Positions 58,425-64,000 of a stretch of DNA of 64,000 nt are shown in pieces. A program made the translations under genes and the position numbers. A model generated the notes under the pieces. The model was not told the origin of the DNA. It did not search any database and was given only the letters and a program-made list of their open reading frames with translations. Positions within the stretch are counted from its first letter, which is position 1; the number at the start of each line of letters is the position of its first letter. Source of the DNA: an uncultured Methanobrevibacter sp. (GTDB lineage: Archaea > Methanobacteriota > Methanobacteria > Methanobacteriales > Methanobacteriaceae); NCBI GenBank assembly GCA_900318035.1, contig ONJC01000002.1, positions 1 through 64,000 on the forward strand, read 5' to 3'.

Positions 58425-60593
58425 TTTAACGGTGGCTGTCTTTTTAACAGTATCTTTGGCATAGCTTGCCTGATATGTTACTTTTTTCCCAACCTTAAGG
58501 TTTGAAGTCTTAAATGTTGCCTTTGCAATGCCTTTTGAATTGGTTTTGACCTTTAAGGTTTTGCCGTTGAATTTGAATTTGACAACCTTGTTTTTAAGCA
58601 GTGTTTTGCCTTTTTTAAGTTTGGCAGTTAATACCACCTTTTTGGCTGACTTTTTAACCGCTGCGGATTTCAGTGTGATTACATGGACATAGACAGTTTT
58701 TGTTGCCTTTGATGATTTATAGCTTGCGGTAATTGTGTGCTTTCCTGCCGGCAGTTTGATTGTTGCAACTCCTTTTTTATCAGTCTTTACCTTTTTGGTT
58801 GTTTTGTCAATCTTAAATGTCACCTTGGTGTTTTTGGCAAGTTTGGCGTTAATGTAGACTTTCATCTTTGCGCTTTCACTGGTGGTCTTGACATTGGCTA
58901 ATTTGACTGACGGTAAAACATCCACAGCTGAATATACTGTTGCATTATATCCGTTTTCTGCGATATATAATGCGTCAATGTCATAGTATCCTACCTTGAA
59001 GTTTTTAAGAGGCAAAACAGCTTTTCCGTTTTTAAGCTCGACTGTGATGTTTTTACCATCCACCATGAAAATTACCTTCCCATTTGCTTCCTTTACGGTT
59101 TTAACAACAATTGATTTGTCCTCTCCACAATTGATTTCACCCGGAGTTGTGATGTCCGGGTAGATATCGATTACTGTGTTTACATCACTTACATTAAAGT
59201 CTGAGGCAGTGTATCTTGCAGACACGTTATATTTTGCCGGAATTAAATTTTTGACGTTTATCAGTGCGGACCCGTCAACCAGTTTGGCTGTCTTGAATAG
59301 CTTTGAGTTTATATATACCTCAAGGCTGCCTTTTGCTGAAGGGGGAAGTGTGAGGCCAACGTCAAATTCAGTGTCCCTGAAGAAATCGTATGGAACCACA
59401 ATTTCATAGCTGATGTTGAAGTTCTGCTTCATAGTGCAGTTATAGTATTTTCCGTCACCAGGATAGTAGAACTCAACTGTGTGGTTTCCTTCATCAAGTT
59501 TTGAGACATCCAGTTCTATCCAGCCTGAATTGTCGATTTCAAAGTCTGTGTATCTTACTCCGTCAATGGTTATGTTGATTAAATCCTTTTTGAAGTCCTC
59601 CAAAACGATTATGACAATCTGGTTATCATCACCATATACAAAAGATCCATAGCCAAACATCTCCACATAATAGCTTACATTGACTGCTACCCTTTTGGAT
59701 TTGCTGAATTTGGTTGCATTATACTGTACTTCAATTATATGTTCTCCGCAGGTTATATCCTTAAAAAGAGAGTGCAGGAACTCCCCACGTTTATCCAACT
59801 TCTCTTTAAATACCGGTTTATTATCAATATAGACAGTAACAATACCATCAGTATTATTAAGGGTTTTTGCACTTATGCAGTCGTCATGGTCCAGAATCAC
59901 ATTTCTTGGTATCTGTATAACCATATCAACTACTGTAAAATTGAAGGTTTTATTGAATTTCCTGTAATAGCTATCCCCCGCATAAACCACAGTCACATTA
60001 TGGTCTCCCAGCGCCAATGAGTTGAAATAGCTTGCATTTTGGATATTGTACTGACGGGAAGTGAAATTGAATGCAAATTCACCATCAATATAAATTCTCA
60101 TCTCACCGTTGGCAGATTCAGGCATGTAAAATGAAACATATCCCTGAGGATCATCCTTTAGAATTTCTTCAGGAAAACCGGGAACAGTAAAGTTTGGAGC
60201 AACCTTCATGACCTTTAGCGTATGGTTTGATGGAACCAGAACGTTGTCAAAAAACAGATTGATATGATAGGTAATATGGTCTGTGTTTTTGTTTACAACA
60301 AATACTGATATTGCCTCTTTCGGTATTGTAATCGGAATCCTGACCGATGAGGACACATTTTCGCTGTAGAATTCCACATCATTGATTGTTGCTTTTAGAT
60401 TGCCGCTGGTATTTTGAGGCAATTCAACGCTTATTTCACCCAAATCCTTTTCATATACTGATTCATTGAATGATACCTTAATTTCATCGGCCACTGTTGC
60501 GCTATCATCAGTAATGTTGTCTGAAGCGCTTATCGGACTTATAAGACAGATGGCCAATGCGAAAATTAAAACTAAAATTATCTTTGATTTCAC
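58419..60593 (-). CDS. Secreted Ig-like repeat surface protein, 724 aa
   Basis: I choose GTG at 60593, because AAGGTGA lies 5 nt before it; a GTG three codons earlier overlaps that site. The signal peptide is KSKIILVLIFALAICLISPI, cleaved near ASD. Five to six Ig-like units follow with 'NHTVEFYYPGDGKYYN' and 'GDHNVTVVYAGDSYY' elements. The last 150 residues are strikingly Lys-rich ('TTKKVKTDKKGVATIKLPAG', 'LKKGKTLLKNKVVKFKFNGK') and end in ATVKK with no membrane segment. The protein is therefore probably secreted and held on the wall non-covalently through the basic domain. The same end type occurs in the next gene. It is an adhesin-like protein with an unknown target. Confidence 0.88.
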   Translation of the reverse strand: MKSKIILVLIFALAICLISPISASDNITDDSATVADEIKVSFNESVYEKDLGEISVELPQNTSGNLKATINDVEFYSENVSSSVRIPITIPKEAISVFVVNKNTDHITYHINLFFDNVLVPSNHTLKVMKVAPNFTVPGFPEEILKDDPQGYVSFYMPESANGEMRIYIDGEFAFNFTSRQYNIQNASYFNSLALGDHNVTVVYAGDSYYRKFNKTFNFTVVDMVIQIPRNVILDHDDCISAKTLNNTDGIVTVYIDNKPVFKEKLDKRGEFLHSLFKDITCGEHIIEVQYNATKFSKSKRVAVNVSYYVEMFGYGSFVYGDDNQIVIIVLEDFKKDLINITIDGVRYTDFEIDNSGWIELDVSKLDEGNHTVEFYYPGDGKYYNCTMKQNFNISYEIVVPYDFFRDTEFDVGLTLPPSAKGSLEVYINSKLFKTAKLVDGSALINVKNLIPAKYNVSARYTASDFNVSDVNTVIDIYPDITTPGEINCGEDKSIVVKTVKEANGKVIFMVDGKNITVELKNGKAVLPLKNFKVGYYDIDALYIAENGYNATVYSAVDVLPSVKLANVKTTSESAKMKVYINAKLAKNTKVTFKIDKTTKKVKTDKKGVATIKLPAGKHTITASYKSSKATKTVYVHVITLKSAAVKKSAKKVVLTAKLKKGKTLLKNKVVKFKFNGKTLKVKTNSKGIAKATFKTSNLKVGKKVTYQASYAKDTVKKTATVKK

Positions 60594-60681
60594 AATTTTC
60601 ACCTTAAAGAGTTACATTGAAGATATATATGTAAAAAGTAGTATATGTATGTCTTTAAAGATTAAAAAAAATAGAAAAAAA

Positions 60682-60700
60682 GTAAGAATAAAATTCTCAC
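60682..60700 (-). terminator. Hairpin after right-edge surface protein gene
   Basis: GTAAGAAT (60682-60689) and ATTCTCAC (60693-60700) pair over 8 bp, one as G-U, with a 3-nt loop, 2 nt past the stop codon. The minus strand then reads TTTTTTTCTATTTTTTTTAATC. Confidence 0.65.
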
Positions 60701-60702
60701 TT

Positions 60703-63700
60703 TTATTTGACTGTTAATTTTACAGAAGTGCTAGCACTTTCATAGGTTTTATCGCCTTCAACACTAAGTTTAGCTATGTATTTAGCTTTTTTGTTTAAGT
60801 TAGTGATTTTAAAGGTTGCTTTACCGTTTTTGGTTGTTGCAGAGTATGTTTTACCATTTACGGTAAGATAGACTGTTTTAGGACTTAAATACATTTTACC
60901 ATCCAAACCTTTGATTGTGGATAGGGAAACTGTGTATTTTTTGGTTTTTGCAGATGCTTTGAAAGATTTTGCAGCAGCTTTGATATTTAACGGTTTTTTA
61001 TCCAGGTCAACGCATACGCATGCAAATGCGCTTGTGTAGTTGTCATCGCCTGCAAAACTGAATGCCATTGTGTATCTTCCAGCCCTTACCATGTTGAGTT
61101 TGTATGGGTCGAATGTACCGTTTTCGTTGGTTGTTCTGTTGTAGATTTTGTTGTTTACGGCGAATTCAATGTATGCATTGGCAATTGGGTTTCCTTTTTC
61201 ATCAAGCAATTCTGTTGCATAATATATTCCTTGTTCTTTTGCCTTTCCATCTACAGCATATCCGTTGATTGTTATTGCACGGTTTGAGATGTTGAATTGG
61301 GATGCAACTTTAACGACAGTTGGAACATCCGGACTGTTAAGTTTCAGGGTTGTGTTAATGCCTGTTATGTTGTCATTGCCCGCATATTTGATTGTGATTA
61401 CGGCACCGTTTTCACCTTTGATTGTGAATTTACCGCTTGCATCAGTGTTTAGTGTACTGGCTTTACCGTTTACTGCATATGCAATTGGAGCAGATGCGAT
61501 AGCTTTACCGTCTTCATCGTTAAGGACAAATGAAACTGTCTGGTCATCGCCGATTGTGATTTCACTTAATTCAGAAGCCTTTTTGATTACAGGTTCTGTT
61601 TTGCCGGTGTTAATAACAGCAGTGCCATTAACCAACTCAGCAGGATAGCTCACACCATCAACAACAACAGTAATATTGCCTTCAGGCTCAGTCTTATTGG
61701 TATCAATAACAGCAGTACCGTTAACCAATTCAACAGGATAATCAACGCCATCAACAGTTATTGTGGCATTGTTGTGTTCTTTGACTATGATGAAAACACC
61801 AACACTGGCATTTACCTTATCATGAGTAGCATCACCATCATAATCAACAAAAATAACATTATAACCGTCTGCCAAATCAGAAAGCTCCACACTAGCTTTA
61901 CCGTTGACCAGATCAGCTTCTTTACCATTGACTTTAACCTTACCGGTTGCGCCGGCAACATTGACATTGACAGTTAATGTGTCTTTGCCTGTGATTTCCA
62001 CATCCATGACTGTTTGCTCTTTGGATACAACAAGTTGAACTGTTTTGGCCTGTTTTATGAATTTTTTATCACCATTGAAAGTCACATTAACATCATAATT
62101 ACCTGCTTTTAAATCTGAAATTTTAAGGCTTGCTTTTCCTTTATTTAATTCCAAATCGTATTTTTCATCAGCAACCGCAACGGTTACGTTGCCTGTTGCC
62201 AGAACAGAAAGTGAAATGTCAATCACTGCATCTTCACCTACAGTTATCTCATCTGCGCCGACTTCCATTCCAGGGTTCAATCTGTCGTCATTACCATAGC
62301 TTATATGCCAATATCCTTCAAGGTAGTTTCCATAATTTCCAGTATAATTGACCAGATATGCATAATTTCCTACAGGCAAGTCTGTCGGCAGGTCAATGAT
62401 GATTGATCCGTTAACGTCATATTCTTTTACAATGTTTTCAGGATTATCAAGGTCAATATCCCATATATTCGGTTGAATAATCAATACGGCCTTACCTGTT
62501 GCATCGTCCGGCAGTTCAATGAATACTCTGTTATTGCCGTCCTCGTAGATATCTCCATATTTGGCTTCTGCTTTTGTTGGTTCGACAGTAAAATCATGTC
62601 CTCCCTGATATCCAGGACCTACATCGGGTTCGTGAATTGCACGGACATGATAGTATCCCAATGTTAAATTATCAAAAGTATAGCTTGCAGTACCATTGAC
62701 GAGTGGAATTTCAAGATCCCTTAATAATATATAGTTATCTTCCAACTCGTTGAATCTGTCCGGATTTCTGTAGAGAGTTAGATGCAATTTTCCTTCCTTA
62801 TTATCTTTTGCAGTGAAGGTAATTGTTTTGTTATCACCTAAAACAGGGTAATTTTCACCCCAGTCCATGCCTTCACCTTCAACAACATCAAAGTTTAAAA
62901 TGTAATCTCCCACAAGATAATCTTCACCGATATAGAATAAAAATACGGCATATCTATCAGGAGTTAGGTTTTTGAAAGAATAATATGCTCTACCGTTTAC
63001 CAATGGGATGATTTGTTCATCCAATGGAGGATAATCACCATAGGCCACATCAGAATATGCATCATTCAATACAGCTACTTTCATACTGCCTTTTGCATCT
63101 TCAGGTAAAACCAAAGTAACTCCAACATCAGTTCCTTCTACAACATCACCCTCAGGATAATCAATGTTTGCCACTGTATCAAATGTGAACTTTTGGTCTT
63201 TTGCAGGATATAGCTCATCACCGGCATATTGGACTGCAACATAATGACGGCCTAATGCAAGATCAGGTGGTGTAAGGACTATTTGATTCATTTCAGAATC
63301 ATAGGTCCAATTTTGAACTTTACCGTCAATAGTTATGGTCAAATCACCATTTCCCAAATATTTCGGTGGAGTAATGATTATTGAAGTATTTTTTCCATAA
63401 ATGGAATCTGTACTGAAAGTGAAAAGATAATCAAAATCAACAATATTGCTTTTTGAGATGCTGCCGTATCTGTCATCATTGACTGTAACAGTTACATTAT
63501 GGATTCCCCTGGCAACATCAGGTAGAGTAATGTATTGGGAACTGTATAGATTCTTTGCAAAATCAATAGTCTTGAATTCTTCACCATCTATATAAACAAC
63601 ATAGTTTCCTGAAGATCCATCTGAGTATCCGACATATATTCCTATAGGCATTCCATTTTCATTCTCATGATTTTCTATAATTTCATCCGGAATCCTTATT

Positions 63701-64000
63701 ATTGCAACAACAACATTGAATTTAACTGAATCAGAGGAGTTCTTTTGAGTGTCGCTTACATAGTCAAGGGTCAGTGTGTGTTCACCCACAGTTAAGTTTT
63801 CAGCGATAAATGAACAGCTATCGTCATTTACACCCATTGTGGTTCTGTCAACTACTTTTCCATCAACTTTTAAGATCAAATCACCATCAGCATACTCCGG
63901 CAAATCATAATAAACCTGATAAGGATAATCCTCTTTTATCATAACCTCTTCAGGATAATCTGTGATTTTTACATTAAAATTGAAATTATCAACAACATAA
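60703..64000 (-). CDS. Ig-like repeat surface protein, N-terminus beyond window
   Basis: The frame is open to base 64000 (1,099 codons). The ATG at 63942 is internal, since upstream codons continue a repeat unit ('NFNFNVKITDYPEEV'). About eleven Ig-like units contain 'GDLTITIDGKVQNWTY' and 'LALGRHYVAVQYAGDELYP' elements. Two near-identical short units follow ('ITVDGVDYPVELVNGTAVID', 'VVVDGVSYPAELVNGTAVIN'), then a Big_1-like segment 'DEKGNPIANAYIEFAVNNK'. The Lys-rich end ('KSFKASAKTKKYTVSL', 'ATTKNGKATFKITNLNKKAK') closes with SVKLTVK. There is no C-terminal membrane anchor, as in the neighbouring 724-aa protein. The signal peptide and start lie outside the window. Confidence 0.9.
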   Translation of the reverse strand, partial: YVVDNFNFNVKITDYPEEVMIKEDYPYQVYYDLPEYADGDLILKVDGKVVDRTTMGVNDDSCSFIAENLTVGEHTLTLDYVSDTQKNSSDSVKFNVVVAIIRIPDEIIENHENENGMPIGIYVGYSDGSSGNYVVYIDGEEFKTIDFAKNLYSSQYITLPDVARGIHNVTVTVNDDRYGSISKSNIVDFDYLFTFSTDSIYGKNTSIIITPPKYLGNGDLTITIDGKVQNWTYDSEMNQIVLTPPDLALGRHYVAVQYAGDELYPAKDQKFTFDTVANIDYPEGDVVEGTDVGVTLVLPEDAKGSMKVAVLNDAYSDVAYGDYPPLDEQIIPLVNGRAYYSFKNLTPDRYAVFLFYIGEDYLVGDYILNFDVVEGEGMDWGENYPVLGDNKTITFTAKDNKEGKLHLTLYRNPDRFNELEDNYILLRDLEIPLVNGTASYTFDNLTLGYYHVRAIHEPDVGPGYQGGHDFTVEPTKAEAKYGDIYEDGNNRVFIELPDDATGKAVLIIQPNIWDIDLDNPENIVKEYDVNGSIIIDLPTDLPVGNYAYLVNYTGNYGNYLEGYWHISYGNDDRLNPGMEVGADEITVGEDAVIDISLSVLATGNVTVAVADEKYDLELNKGKASLKISDLKAGNYDVNVTFNGDKKFIKQAKTVQLVVSKEQTVMDVEITGKDTLTVNVNVAGATGKVKVNGKEADLVNGKASVELSDLADGYNVIFVDYDGDATHDKVNASVGVFIIVKEHNNATITVDGVDYPVELVNGTAVIDTNKTEPEGNITVVVDGVSYPAELVNGTAVINTGKTEPVIKKASELSEITIGDDQTVSFVLNDEDGKAIASAPIAYAVNGKASTLNTDASGKFTIKGENGAVITIKYAGNDNITGINTTLKLNSPDVPTVVKVASQFNISNRAITINGYAVDGKAKEQGIYYATELLDEKGNPIANAYIEFAVNNKIYNRTTNENGTFDPYKLNMVRAGRYTMAFSFAGDDNYTSAFACVCVDLDKKPLNIKAAAKSFKASAKTKKYTVSLSTIKGLDGKMYLSPKTVYLTVNGKTYSATTKNGKATFKITNLNKKAKYIAKLSVEGDKTYESASTSVKLTVK

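Noticed and set aside
63940..63942. ATG at 63942 as the true start of the right-edge gene
   Set aside because: The frame is open upstream to the window edge and continues a repeat unit. There is no signal peptide after this ATG, which a secreted protein would need.

Overview
The window reads as a low-GC euryarchaeal chromosome, most likely a Methanobrevibacter-type methanogen of the Methanobacteriales. Markers are ribosomal protein eS1 (S3Ae), an Orc1/Cdc6 initiator, the methanopterin enzyme MptE, archease with RtcB, GGTGA-type ribosome binding sites, TATA-type promoters and very large Asn/Thr-rich 'adhesin-like' surface proteins. The genus is an inference; Methanosphaera is the main alternative.

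Left (1-41,586): two giant adhesin-like genes on the minus strand. The first starts at 27,594 and stays open to base 1 (9,198 codons with no stop), so its C-terminus is outside the window. It has a signal peptide, two beta-helix modules that each begin with their own cap, then about 5,000 residues of Ig-like repeats. The second (41,586-30,430; 3,718 aa) is complete: signal peptide, one beta-helix module, Ig-like repeats broken by a Pro-Glu-Val tract, an acidic tract, and a C-terminal TGNP/hydrophobic/basic anchor. A 2.8-kb AT-rich stretch without an intact gene separates them.

Middle (42,195-50,663): housekeeping genes, almost all minus strand: eS1; a cluster rtcB - methylthio-purine phosphorylase - FeS flavoprotein - NifX-like protein; a DUF4064-like membrane protein and archease; cdc6 and mptE. 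RtcB and archease form the tRNA-splicing/RNA-repair ligase pair. On the plus strand are two small ORFs and a hypothetical gene whose 5' part is broken by two in-frame stops.

Right-middle (50,671-58,297): two tandem YczE/YitT-like membrane proteins; a class V aminotransferase; four exact-period 53-bp repeats upstream of a three-gene unit made of a GerW/YtfJ protein, a DUF2953 (YtfI-like) protein and a small unknown; a coupled dUTPase and ThDP-enzyme pair; a 4-oxalocrotonate tautomerase; and a repeat-containing hypothetical protein.

Right end (58,419-64,000): two more Ig-like surface proteins on the minus strand. The last runs off the right edge, so its N-terminus is missing. Both end in Lys-rich domains without a membrane anchor, unlike the 3,718-aa adhesin. 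Several hairpins with T-rich tails mark transcript ends.
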